A stretch of 33,872 nt of DNA from Planctomycetota bacterium (lineage in GTDB: Bacteria; Planctomycetota; Phycisphaerae; WQYP01), in the NCBI GenBank assembly GCA_021810145.1, contig JAJZJL010000045.1, forward strand, positions 1 to 33,872. Direction: 5' to 3'. A model generated the notes under the pieces. It searched no databases, was not told the origin of the DNA, and was given only the letters and a program-made list of their open reading frames with translations. Position numbers and translations under genes: made by a program. Of this stretch, positions 18,814 to 26,243 are shown piece by piece (the first letter of the stretch is position 1; every line of letters begins with the position of its first letter).

Positions 18814-18904
18814 ACCACGGATTTCACGGATGGCACGGATACGGGGATGGTTTATGAATGGAAATAGTTCGCATGTTATCCGTTAAATCCGTGCGGTCGG
18901 TGGT
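18814..18904. repeat. 91-bp CACGGAT hairpin repeat, second copy
   Basis: This is 169 bases downstream of the preceding copy, so hairpin plus spacer form a tandem unit. The left arm is identical to that at 18645-18671; the right arm and loop have diverged. Its trailing spacer ends at the CCGCCCCGGCGCGCACGGGG module near 18999. Confidence 0.85.
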
Positions 18905-19087
18905 GATGTGAGTCGGCTTTCCGGGGTCGAAATTGCATTGCAAGAACGGGATCCTCGGTTTGATGCCCGAGCTTACTTGGAACTCTTGTTGGCTGCACCG
19001 CCCCGGCGCGCACGGGGTAAACTCTCTAAGCGGACTGCGCGGATACGCGTGAGGTTCGCTCTAGCGGGCCAAAGCTCAATTCCGAGT

Positions 19088-19141
19088 GCAAAATACTAAA
19101 TGCTGTATGCCAAATGCCAAATGCCAAATGCTAAATGTTGA
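19088..19141 (+). repeat. 7-nt tandem array (ATGCCAA)
   Basis: About seven copies of a 7-base unit related to ATGCCAA, the central three exact. It ends the repeat block. The following 400 bases to 19539 hold no gene that can be supported. They include a hairpin at about 19368-19393 (ACGGGCCGGTT/AACCGACCCGT, loop TCTC). Confidence 0.8.
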
Positions 19142-19539
19142 GGCACGGATGCCGAAATCCCGATGGTGATTGGATCACCCGATCGGGACTAACTCCTAGC
19201 CCCCCTTCGTGCTGCTACGGTGAAAACTCAACAATAAGTCCGGGGTGCCACGAGCAATGATCAGTGCCCGTCGGCACATTCGGAAATCAACGGGCAACTT
19301 GATGTTTGGGTGCGGCAGGGGTCGGCTGTAGGTAGGGTGTTGGGGTGGACTGCGGATACCAAAAGAACACGGGCCGGTTTCTCAACCGACCCGTTTGCCT
19401 GTGGTTCTTTAGCGTAATCCGCCACAGTAAGTGGCAGGATCATGCGCTCATCGATGGCGAAAACACTTCGCCGTTAAACTAAAGCTGTATAACAATCAAG
19501 TCATACAGCAACCAAGCGCCCAAATAAAGCAGCGCTCGG

Positions 19540-19564
19540 AAAAAGCGATCGCTCAGCGACCGCT
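19540..19564 (-). terminator. Rho-independent terminator overlapping the zinc-ribbon stop codon
   Basis: On the minus strand AGCGGTCGCT (19555-19564) and AGCGATCGCT (19544-19553) form a stem with one G-T pair, closed by a small loop and followed by TTTTT. The stem includes the last codons and the TGA stop of the gene at 19553-19915. Confidence 0.7.
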
Positions 19565-19915
19565 CTTTTGCGCTTGGAAACAATCCCGGCAATAAACCGG
19601 ACGATTTCCAGATGGTTTGAATGGAACTTCCGTTGGCTGTCCGCAGGACGCGCAGGTCGCTGGGAACATCTGACGGGGGCCGGAGGAAAAGCCACCACGG
19701 CCTCCGCCTCCGCCACCGGAACGAGAAGAGAAACTACGACTTCCGCCACGACCGCCCGAATCGCCCTGTTGGGCTTTCCGCGCATCGCGACAGGTTTTGC
19801 AGCGTTTAGGTTCATTTGTAAATCCACGTTCGGCGAACCGCTGTTGTTCATCCGCAGTGAACGTGAATTCCGCGCCACAATCGACGCATGCGATAACTTT
19901 GTCTTCATAGGACAT
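19553..19915 (-). CDS. Small double zinc-ribbon protein (CxxC-x17-CxxC family)
   Basis: This is a 120-residue protein. Residues 10-50 form a first zinc ribbon (CVDCGAEFTFTADEQQRF, then CKTC), matching the probable zinc-ribbon family zf-trcl. A Gly/Arg/Ser-rich linker (about 58-85) follows. A second ribbon is CASC, exactly 17 residues, then CRDC. The GRGG-type linker resembles RGG-like nucleic-acid-binding tails, so binding to RNA or DNA is likely but not shown. The ATG at 19915 was chosen because of GGGAG 7 bases upstream; the open frame extends 26 codons more without a site. It is monocistronic, with a promoter at 20031-20058, a leader of about 108 bases and its own terminator. Confidence 0.88.
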   Translation of the reverse strand: MSYEDKVIACVDCGAEFTFTADEQQRFAERGFTNEPKRCKTCRDARKAQQGDSGGRGGSRSFSSRSGGGGGGRGGFSSGPRQMFPATCASCGQPTEVPFKPSGNRPVYCRDCFQAQKSGR

Positions 19916-20030
19916 ACGAGTGCTCCCTGGGTATACCAGAAATGAGGGAATTGAGAGAAAAGCGATGGGCGGTGCGGGAATGGCTTCGGCCAACCTCGAA
20001 CTCGGGCGCTACTGCCCACAGGCGTAGAGA

Positions 20031-20058
20031 ATAATAGCAGGTCGATTCAGAAATGCAA
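20031..20058 (-). promoter_or_regulatory. Candidate promoter of the zinc-ribbon gene
   Basis: On the minus strand TTGCAT (20053-20058) and TATTAT (20031-20036) are 16 bases apart. Transcription would start near 20024, leaving an untranslated leader of about 108 bases. Confidence 0.5.
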
Positions 20059-20123
20059 GCGAAATCTTTCGATTTTTTTTCTTAGAGCCTTTGAGCCTGT
20101 TTGAAAAGTCCGGTTCGGGTTCA

Positions 20124-20251
20124 TTGGCTTGGCAAATCGATGGATGCAAGAACGCAGATCCGAAGCATATTCCGGAATATGTTGAGGATCCAGCACGCCG
20201 CAGACGGCCGTTTGCGGCCCCAGGGCGATGCCGGTGGAGTTTCCAAACAGG
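20124..20251 (+). repeat. ~125-bp dispersed repeat, plus copy
   Basis: This matches the reverse complement of 27903-28027 over its whole length (shared words GGATGGATGCAAG, ATCCGAAGCATATTCCGGA, CCGCAGACGGCC, GGAGTTTCCAAAC). It contains a perfect 16-base palindrome, CATATTCCGGAATATG (20166-20181). It does not contain CGGAT arrays and so is a distinct family. Confidence 0.85.
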
Positions 20252-20492
20252 TTCCTACATTGCGTTGTGCCCATCGTGCAACTGGCGATGCTTTGTTGAA
20301 TTTCCTCCAGTTTGTTCGCATTAGTGAATATGACCTGGCGTATTTCCTGGCGCAAGATAAACCGGAAAATCTATCCTGCACCCTGATTTTTATCTTCGTC
20401 CACGGGATATTTGGCGATGTGCCATACTGGTACATCGCGGGAAAATCATCCAAGGCATCGCAAGATTAATTCCCCGCAACAGGTCGGATGTC

Positions 20493-20521
20493 TTGAACAT
20501 CATCCCTAACCGGCGTAGAGT
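20493..20521 (+). promoter_or_regulatory. Candidate promoter of the EIIA gene
   Basis: TTGAAC (20493-20498) and TAGAGT (20516-20521) are 17 bases apart, 51 bases before the EIIA start. Confidence 0.45.
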
Positions 20522-20572
20522 ACCAATCTAGGATTGAATTTGGCGATCTGAATTTTGGATACGGAAAGCTTC

Positions 20573-21046
20573 ATGCCGTTAAAAGACATACTTAGGCGCG
20601 AAAACATAAAAGCTCCTCTGGCCGCAAAAGACAAAAAAGAGGCCATCAAGGAACTCGTGGAATTGCTCGCTGTGAACAAGGACGTTAAAAATCCGGACCT
20701 GGTTCTCGCCAGCGTCCTGGAACGGGAGTCCATACGTACCACCGGCGTCGGTTATGGACTGGCCATTCCTCACAGCAAATGCGGCGGCGTTAACAAGTTG
20801 ACCATTGCCATCGGCAAGCCGGAACAACCCATGGATTTTCAATCACTTGATGGCCAGCCGGTTTATCTGATTGTTCTTCTTGTAAGCCCGCCGGAACAAA
20901 CCGGGGCGCATATTCAGAGTTTGGCCAGTATCAGCCGGCTTATGACGGTTGACGCCTTTCGATCCAAATTAAAAGCCGCCAAAACCGCTGATGAAATTTA
21001 TGATGCGATCGCGGCACAGGAAAAAGTAATGGTGCCGGAGACGTAA
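20573..21046 (+). CDS. ptsN: PTS EIIA component, PtsN/fructose type
   Basis: This is a single-domain cytoplasmic EIIA of 157 residues. The phospho-acceptor is His67 in VGYGLAIPHSK, and the domain runs from PLKDILRRENIKAPL through LLVSPPEQTGAHIQSLASISRLM. Stand-alone EIIA of this class usually regulates metabolism, not sugar transport, receiving phosphate through enzyme I and HPr. The ATG at 20573 was preferred over an in-frame TTG at 20555, because GGAAAG lies 4 bases upstream and the product then starts like other PtsN proteins. No IIB or IIC gene is adjacent. The enzyme I gene lies 5 kb away on the other strand. Confidence 0.87.
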   Translation: MPLKDILRRENIKAPLAAKDKKEAIKELVELLAVNKDVKNPDLVLASVLERESIRTTGVGYGLAIPHSKCGGVNKLTIAIGKPEQPMDFQSLDGQPVYLIVLLVSPPEQTGAHIQSLASISRLMTVDAFRSKLKAAKTADEIYDAIAAQEKVMVPET

Positions 21047-21139
21047 AAGGCTTTCTGCGTTTGACCGGCATTTTCGGCCTGTCGCAGCCGCGTTATTTCG
21101 AATCGTCAGGCGACATCGCCATTCCCGCCCGGGCGCGTT

Positions 21140-21859
21140 CTACTTGAACCGCTTTTTAAGAGCATTGATTTGCAGCATATGCAGTTCCTTAATGCCCTTC
21201 ACCGCGAGTTTCAACATCGAATTGAATTGCCGGGGGGTAAACGTGGCATGTTCTCCGGTGGCCTGAAGTTCGACAAATGTGCCATCCTTCAGCATGGCAA
21301 CATTCATGTCCACTTGTGCCGTGGAGTCTTCACTGTAGTTGAGATCCAGTACAGCCTTGCCCTGGACAATTCCGACGCTTACTGCCGCAACCTGCCCGCT
21401 GATCGGATTTTCTGTGAGTATGGCATTCTCTCTGGCGCGCTGCACGGCATCACACAATGCAACATAAGAACCGGTAATGGCCGCGGTGCGTGTGCCGCCA
21501 TCCGCCTGAATGACATCGCAATCCAGCCAGAGCGTATTTTCACCGAGTTTTCTCATGTCTATAACGCTGCGAAGCACCCGGCCGATCAGACGTTGAATTT
21601 CAACGCTTCGGCCATCGGGTTTGCCGGCGTCACGCTTCTTGCGGGTCGTGGTGGAAGACGGGAGCATGGAATACTCAGCGGTCAACCAGCCCTGTCCTTT
21701 CCCGGTCAGCCAGGGCGGCACGCCTTTCTCAATCATCGCGGTGCACAGTACACGCGTTTGCCCGAAGCTTATTAACACAGAGCCGCCGGCGTGCTGCGTA
21801 AATTGTCTCTGTATACTGATTTTGCGGAGTTGGTCCGCGCTTCGTGAATCTGGTCGCAT
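21140..21859 (-). CDS. rph: Ribonuclease PH
   Basis: This is a phosphorolytic 3'-5' exoribonuclease that trims tRNA 3' ends, and has 239 residues. It begins MRPDSRSADQLRKI and shows GQTRVLCTA, GWLTAEYSMLPSSTTTRKKR, EIQRLIGRVLRSV, DCDVIQADGGTRTAAITG and DLNYSEDSTAQVDMNVAM, all characteristic of RNase PH. The ATG at 21859 has AGAAAGG 5 bases upstream, so a start 7 codons earlier is rejected. It is the last gene of a same-strand series ruvX, tRNA-Ala, lpxD, SDR, rph, and it converges on the EIIA gene with 93 bases between. Confidence 0.95.
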   Translation of the reverse strand: MRPDSRSADQLRKISIQRQFTQHAGGSVLISFGQTRVLCTAMIEKGVPPWLTGKGQGWLTAEYSMLPSSTTTRKKRDAGKPDGRSVEIQRLIGRVLRSVIDMRKLGENTLWLDCDVIQADGGTRTAAITGSYVALCDAVQRARENAILTENPISGQVAAVSVGIVQGKAVLDLNYSEDSTAQVDMNVAMLKDGTFVELQATGEHATFTPRQFNSMLKLAVKGIKELHMLQINALKKRFK

Positions 21860-22010
21860 AAATACCTTTCTAAATTGCAATCACAATCGAATGCTGCGTG
21901 CATGATTATTCCGGCGCATCTCGGAAGTATCAGGAGGGGCTGCCACCTCGGCTCCTTCCGCCGCACCGCCATTTCCTTTGTTGCAGCCCTTTTTGCCCGA
22001 GCGGCCCACC

Positions 22011-22790
22011 TTACAACGTCCGCAGATGAAATCCGCCATCGACATCAATAACCTGACCGGTCGAAAATGCAAACCGTCCTTCAGCAATCGCGAGAACTGC
22101 CCTGGCTACATCGTCGGGCTGTCCCCAGCGGCGAATCGGGGTCAGGCCGTTGGCGATCAGGGTGTCATATTTTTCCTTCACGCCGGCGGTCATGTCCGTG
22201 GCGATAATACCGGGACGAATTTCAAATACCCCGATATTCAATTCCGCAAGTCGTGCCGCAAAGAGTTTGGTCATCATCGCCAGTCCGGCCTTGGCCACAC
22301 AGTAATCGCCACGATTAACGCTTGCGGTGTATGCACTGATGCTGGAAATCGTAACAATGTTTCCCACGCGTTGATCCGGCCCGGGGGCATTGGATTTCAT
22401 GGCATTGGCGGCGAGTTGGGAAAGAAAATACGGGCCTTTGAGGTTCACCTCGATGAGCCTGTCAAAGCTTTCTTCGGTGGCTTCAAGAATATCCATACGC
22501 TGGGTGGGAGCAATTCCGGCATTGTTCACCAGCAAATCCAATTTTCCAAATCGGGCCACTGTTTCCGTAATCAGTAACTTCCGATCCGCGCTTCGGCCGA
22601 TGTCGGCGCGTATGGCATGCGCCTGACCGCCGTGAGCTGCAATGTGTTCCACCGTTTCCTGTGCGGCGGCCGCGCTTGAGGCGTAGTTTACCGCCACATT
22701 CCATCCGGCAAACCCCAATGCGGTGGCAATGGCTCTGCCGATTCCGCGTGACCCGCCGGTAATTAGCGCTGTCCGATTTTCAATTGTCAT
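22011..22790 (-). CDS. Short-chain dehydrogenase/reductase, FabG-like
   Basis: This is a 259-residue classical SDR with a Rossmann fold. TGGSRGIG (11-18) binds NAD(P), NNAG is at 89-92, the catalytic Ser is near 150 (TISS), and Tyr163-x3-Lys167 lies in YCVAK. The C-terminus has [12 protein letters not shown]. It resembles 3-ketoacyl-ACP reductases, but with a [10 protein letters not shown] insertion typical of FabG-like paralogues, so the substrate is open. It starts 33 bases after the lpxD stop, so the two are probably co-transcribed. Confidence 0.88.
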   Translation of the reverse strand: MTIENRTALITGGSRGIGRAIATALGFAGWNVAVNYASSAAAAQETVEHIAAHGGQAHAIRADIGRSADRKLLITETVARFGKLDLLVNNAGIAPTQRMDILEATEESFDRLIEVNLKGPYFLSQLAANAMKSNAPGPDQRVGNIVTISSISAYTASVNRGDYCVAKAGLAMMTKLFAARLAELNIGVFEIRPGIIATDMTAGVKEKYDTLIANGLTPIRRWGQPDDVARAVLAIAEGRFAFSTGQVIDVDGGFHLRTL

Positions 22791-22823
22791 GAGTTAAAGA
22801 CCACTCCGATTGGTTGATAATGT

Positions 22824-23894
22824 TCAGGATTGCGGCTTGCTTTTCTTTGTATCCAGTGCGGTTTCAACTGCCCGCAGCCGCTTAACGATGTCCGGAAGCT
22901 GTATAAAATTCAGATAGACTCTCCGGGCATGTTTAAGGTCCATGGAAGGCGTTCCGCCGATATCTTTATTGGGTTCAATATCCTGCGCAATGCCGGATTG
23001 CGCCGCCGCGCGTACCATATCTCCAATGTGTAAATGACCCGCCACGCCAACCTGCCCCGCAAGCACCACATGGTGCCCGGTGCTGGCGGAACCGGCAATG
23101 CCCACCTGACTGACCAGAAGATTATGCTCCCCGATCTGGCAGTTATGCCCGATCACAACGCTGTTACCGAGCTTGGTTCCCCGCCTAATGACCGTGCTTT
23201 CCATCGCCGCTCGTTCAATAACCGTATTGCTGCCAACCTCCACATCATCTTCGAGCACCACATTGCCGATTTGCGGGATTTTGTTATGGATTCCCTTGTG
23301 CGTGGCAAAGCCGTAGCCATCACAGCCCACCACCGCTCCGGATTGCAAAATCACCCGATCTCCCAGCACGCACTGATCATAAATCACGGCTGATGGATAG
23401 AGAATGCAATCACGGCCGATTTTCGCGCCGGCCATGATGGTTACATGTGGATATATGTTTGTATTATCGCCGATCTCCACATTTTCACCAATCACCGCGA
23501 ACGGATGAATGTTGACAAGCTTTCCAATGCGGGCAGTTTTGGCAACCACGGCCAGCGGGGAAGTGCCCACCGGGGCGTGAACCCTGAACCCGTGCAATAA
23601 AACCAGTATTTGCCGGAAGCTGTAATACGGGTCATCCGTTTGAATCCAAGCCGGTTCCCAGTCATCGGTGCGCTGGATGGTCGGAATATCGTTGCCAACC
23701 ACCACGCAACCGGCGCGTGTGGTGTTCAGATGCACAGCATATTTCTGATTGGAAAGAAAGCTGATGTCCTGGGAACCCGCGGAAGTTAGGCCGCTGCATC
23801 GGGCAATCAGCCGGCTTTTATCACCTGTAACCCTGCCGCCGACATGGGCAGCTAATTCTTCAACGGTACGCGGGAGTGTATGAGCATCAGTCAT
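22824..23894 (-). CDS. lpxD: UDP-3-O-acylglucosamine N-acyltransferase
   Basis: This lipid A pathway enzyme adds the N-linked acyl chain to UDP-3-O-acylglucosamine. It has 356 residues. The N-terminal domain ends with YAVHLNTTRAGCVVV. A left-handed beta-helix of hexapeptide repeats runs from about residue 110 to 310. It contains DGYGFATHKGIHNKIPQIGNV and NSVVIGHNCQIGEHN, including the catalytic His, then QVGIAGSASTG and LAGQVGVAGHLHIGD. A C-terminal helix with basic KKSK closes it. The ATG at 23894 has AGGA about 8 bases upstream; the longer open frame passes through the tRNA-Ala gene and is rejected. It indicates an outer membrane with lipid A-like lipid. Confidence 0.95.
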   Translation of the reverse strand: MTDAHTLPRTVEELAAHVGGRVTGDKSRLIARCSGLTSAGSQDISFLSNQKYAVHLNTTRAGCVVVGNDIPTIQRTDDWEPAWIQTDDPYYSFRQILVLLHGFRVHAPVGTSPLAVVAKTARIGKLVNIHPFAVIGENVEIGDNTNIYPHVTIMAGAKIGRDCILYPSAVIYDQCVLGDRVILQSGAVVGCDGYGFATHKGIHNKIPQIGNVVLEDDVEVGSNTVIERAAMESTVIRRGTKLGNSVVIGHNCQIGEHNLLVSQVGIAGSASTGHHVVLAGQVGVAGHLHIGDMVRAAAQSGIAQDIEPNKDIGGTPSMDLKHARRVYLNFIQLPDIVKRLRAVETALDTKKSKPQS

Positions 23895-24056
23895 TATTGT
23901 TTCCTGCCTTTCAAGCGATGCAGAGCCTACGGCCAAGGCAACGGTGTTGTCAAACCCCGCGGCCCCGGGAATGAAAGCGGCGCAACCGATCGCCCGGACT
24001 TTCGGGTGAACCCGTATCGCTTGGTCGTCCAATATCCATTTTGTGGAAAGAAATAC

Positions 24057-24127
24057 TGGAGACGAGGGGAATCGAACCCCCATCTGCGCATTGCGAACGC
24101 GCCGTCCTCCCATTGAACGACGTCCCC
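24057..24127 (-). tRNA. tRNA-Ala (anticodon CGC)
   Basis: On the minus strand a 71-base cloverleaf forms: acceptor GGGGACG/CGTCTCC with the alanine identity pair G3-T70, D-arm GTTC/GGAC, anticodon stem GCGCG/TGCGC with loop TTCGCAA, a 4-base variable loop and T-arm GGGGG/CCCCT around TTCGATT. The discriminator is A. CCA is not encoded. It lies between ruvX and lpxD on their strand. Confidence 0.95.
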
Positions 24128-24160
24128 GGTACTTACACTAAATTAACGTATGCGTGCCTT

Positions 24161-24604
24161 TTAAGCAACTGTGCTGCCGCCATTGGTCCGATCGCCCGCG
24201 GCCAGATAATCCGCCAGTATCTGGGCGGCGGCGATGGCATCAATCCGGCGGCGTTTTTGCATTCGCGTGTATTGCCCGGCAATCCGGGACTCAGCGGCGT
24301 ACGTGCTGAGGCGCTCATCGACCGGGATCACTTTCCTGCCGGTGGCCGTCTCAATAAGGGCGATGATTTTTTGTGTCAGACGCACGCGGGGACTCGGTGT
24401 GCCATCCATATTAAACGGCATGCCGCAAATTAAAACGTCGATGCGCTCTTCTTCGACAATGCGTTTTATTTCCGCCACGAGTTGCGGTTCCTTGAGGTTT
24501 TCCAGCACCGTAAACGGGCTGGCCAGCCGGGTATCGGTATCGGCAATGGCTAAACCGGTGCGTTTATCCCCAAAATCAATGGCCAGAATGCGTTGGGACA
24601 TCAT
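24161..24604 (-). CDS. ruvX: RuvX/YqgF family nuclease (pre-16S rRNA processing)
   Basis: This is a 147-residue RNase H-fold protein of the YqgF family, known for maturing the 16S rRNA 5' end and also named putative Holliday junction resolvase. It shows ILAIDFGDKRTGLAIAD with the first acidic residue, LICGMPFNMDGT, VIPVDERLST and RRRIDAIAAAQILADYL with the final Asp. A strong AAGGAG precedes two adjacent ATGs; the second (24601) has the better spacing. Its stop lies 33 bases before the tRNA-Ala gene. Confidence 0.93.
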   Translation of the reverse strand: MMSQRILAIDFGDKRTGLAIADTDTRLASPFTVLENLKEPQLVAEIKRIVEEERIDVLICGMPFNMDGTPSPRVRLTQKIIALIETATGRKVIPVDERLSTYAAESRIAGQYTRMQKRRRIDAIAAAQILADYLAAGDRTNGGSTVA

Positions 24605-24800
24605 TGCGCTCCTTGTGGAGGTTGGAATCTGTCCCGGCGCGCCGGGAGATTTCGGCTCCTGCCTTAAGCTGACTGCTCCCCAACCTCGTTGTGAAAAACA
24701 TTTTAACTCACAAGGAGGAAACAGAGGTAAACCGAGGAGAATTCAATGGCCACTGAACACCAATGGCTGGCCAGAATTTAGATTTCGACTCCTGTGTCAA

Positions 24801-24996
24801 TCCATGTTCCAAATTCCAAATTCCAAATTCCAGATTCCAGATTCCAGATTCCAAATTCCAAATTCCAGATTCCAGGTTCTGGGTTTCGGGTTCCATGTTC
24901 CATGTTCCATGTTCCATGTTCCAGATTCTAACTCCCCGATCAGCCGCTCCTGCCTTGACCTGGCTCCTATCTCCTATCTCCTATCTCCTAACTCCT
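24801..24996 (+). repeat. Consecutive 7-nt tandem arrays
   Basis: Three blocks share a strict 7-base period but have different units. CCAAATT/CCAGATT units run over about 24806-24874, CCATGTT units over about 24892-24923, and CCTATCT units with CCTAACT over 24965-24996. The last block ends 6 bases before the stop codon of the mannose-1-phosphate guanylyltransferase gene, which ends at 25003 on the minus strand. The palindrome CCCGGCGCGCCGGGA lies at about 24632-24646. The rest of the 24605-25002 gap holds no gene. Confidence 0.9.
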
Positions 24997-25002
24997 CCCC
25001 CC

Positions 25003-26079
25003 TCACGTATACTGATCGGGATATTGCTTTTGAATGCGGGCTACAAGTTCCTTGATCTGCTCGGTTTTATTTGCCGGGCAAATCAGCGTGGCGGCGGGCG
25101 TGTGAATAATGACCATATCTTTCAGCCCGATCGTTGCCACCAGATGCTTATTCTCGGAAACCGCCAGCAGATCGGAAGAGTCCAGCGTTGCCAGTTCGCA
25201 ACCGATGGCCCGATTTCCCGATTGATCCGGATTTACGGTCGCGGCAACCGAGTTCCAGTTACCCACGTCCAGCCAGTTTACCGGCATGGGTACCATGGCC
25301 ACGTTCGGCGCTTTTTCCATCACCGCATAATCAATGCTGATTTTGGGCAGTGTGGGGTAAATGTCCGCCAGTATTTTTGCAAAATCGGCGGTGCCCCATG
25401 CCGCCGCAATGCGCGTTACACCGGCATAGGACTCCGGCAAATGCGTCTCAAGTTGTTTCAGAATGGTTCGGGTCTTCCACACGAACATGCCGCTGTTCCA
25501 GAAAAACTTTCCGGACTGCAGATATTCCCGGGCTACCGATTCCACGGGCTTTTCCTTAAACGCCGTTACGCGAAATGCCGATCCACCCGTTCCCAGTGAT
25601 TCGCCTTGCTCAACATAACCATAGCCCGTGGCGGCATGGGTTGGCTTAATGCCAAAAGTCACGAGATATTCCGGATGTTTTTCCACCGTTTCAAATCCCG
25701 TGCGCAGGCAATTCTGAAAAAGCTCGATCGGTTCAATGATATGATCGGCGGTAAGTATGGCCATCGACGAATCCGGTTGCACCCGCGCCAATACCGCGGC
25801 CGAAAGGGCCACCGCATTGGCGGTGTCGCGTCCCATGGGTTCACCGATAAGCTGATTGGCCGGCAACATGGCCAAATCCGCCAGCACCTGATCCGCATAG
25901 TTTGCGGAGGTACACACATAAACACCGGCCGGTTCAATCAACCCGCGCAGACGGCCTACCGCAATGGACAAAAGTGATTGTCCGCCGATAAAGCGTAATA
26001 ATTGTTTGGGGCGTAACCGCGTGGACATCGGCCAAAGCCGCGTACCGGAACCACCCGCCATAATGACCGCAAATCTCAT
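25003..26079 (-). CDS. manC: Mannose-1-phosphate guanylyltransferase
   Basis: This enzyme makes GDP-mannose from mannose-1-phosphate and GTP. It has 358 residues and is the monofunctional form, lacking the C-terminal isomerase cupin of long ManC proteins. The nucleotidyltransferase signature GGSGTRLWPMSTRLRPKQ is at the N-terminus. ADHII, FKEKP, GKFFWNSGMFVWK and NWLDVGNWNSV follow in the usual order. AAGGAT lies 7 bases before the ATG. GDP-mannose would feed the polyprenol-phosphate mannose synthase-like enzyme at 12684-13817. The gene ends beside a 7-nt tandem array. Confidence 0.92.
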   Translation of the reverse strand: MRFAVIMAGGSGTRLWPMSTRLRPKQLLRFIGGQSLLSIAVGRLRGLIEPAGVYVCTSANYADQVLADLAMLPANQLIGEPMGRDTANAVALSAAVLARVQPDSSMAILTADHIIEPIELFQNCLRTGFETVEKHPEYLVTFGIKPTHAATGYGYVEQGESLGTGGSAFRVTAFKEKPVESVAREYLQSGKFFWNSGMFVWKTRTILKQLETHLPESYAGVTRIAAAWGTADFAKILADIYPTLPKISIDYAVMEKAPNVAMVPMPVNWLDVGNWNSVAATVNPDQSGNRAIGCELATLDSSDLLAVSENKHLVATIGLKDMVIIHTPAATLICPANKTEQIKELVARIQKQYPDQYT

Positions 26080-26243
26080 CGGAAAATCCTTATATTTCGC
26101 TTATCCAAAGCCGTCGTTTTCATTTCGCCCGTGTCGCCGCAGATCGAACCGCGACTGGCGCACGGCCTTTTTGCCGCCACAGGTTATAATCGATTATCGT
26201 CAGGGTATAAATCCTGATTGAGTCGGATAAACAGGAATTCGCC

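Larger units (their letters stand above)
19916..20572. other. Intergenic region with two promoters and a dispersed repeat
   Basis: It holds the zinc-ribbon gene leader and promoter, the 125-bp dispersed repeat (20124-20251) and the promoter candidate of the EIIA gene. A plus-strand open frame (20101-20469) runs through the dispersed repeat, but it has no ribosome site or family and is not called as a gene. Confidence 0.6.

Noticed and set aside
19261..19443. 60-codon minus-strand open frame
   Set aside because: It covers a hairpin (19368-19393) and has no ribosome site or family. The hairpin itself lacks a proper T-run, so it was not called a terminator.
20101..20469. 122-codon plus-strand open frame
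   Set aside because: It overlaps the dispersed 125-bp repeat, has no ribosome site, and reads in a similar way in the inverted copy only because the DNA is repeated.
23895..24113. N-terminal extension of lpxD
   Set aside because: The extra 73 codons run into the tRNA-Ala gene, and the ATG at 23894 has a good ribosome site and the family start.
24057..24127. tRNA for glycine or arginine
   Set aside because: The loop reads TTCGCAA with anticodon CGC, and the acceptor has the G3-T70 pair, both specific to alanine.
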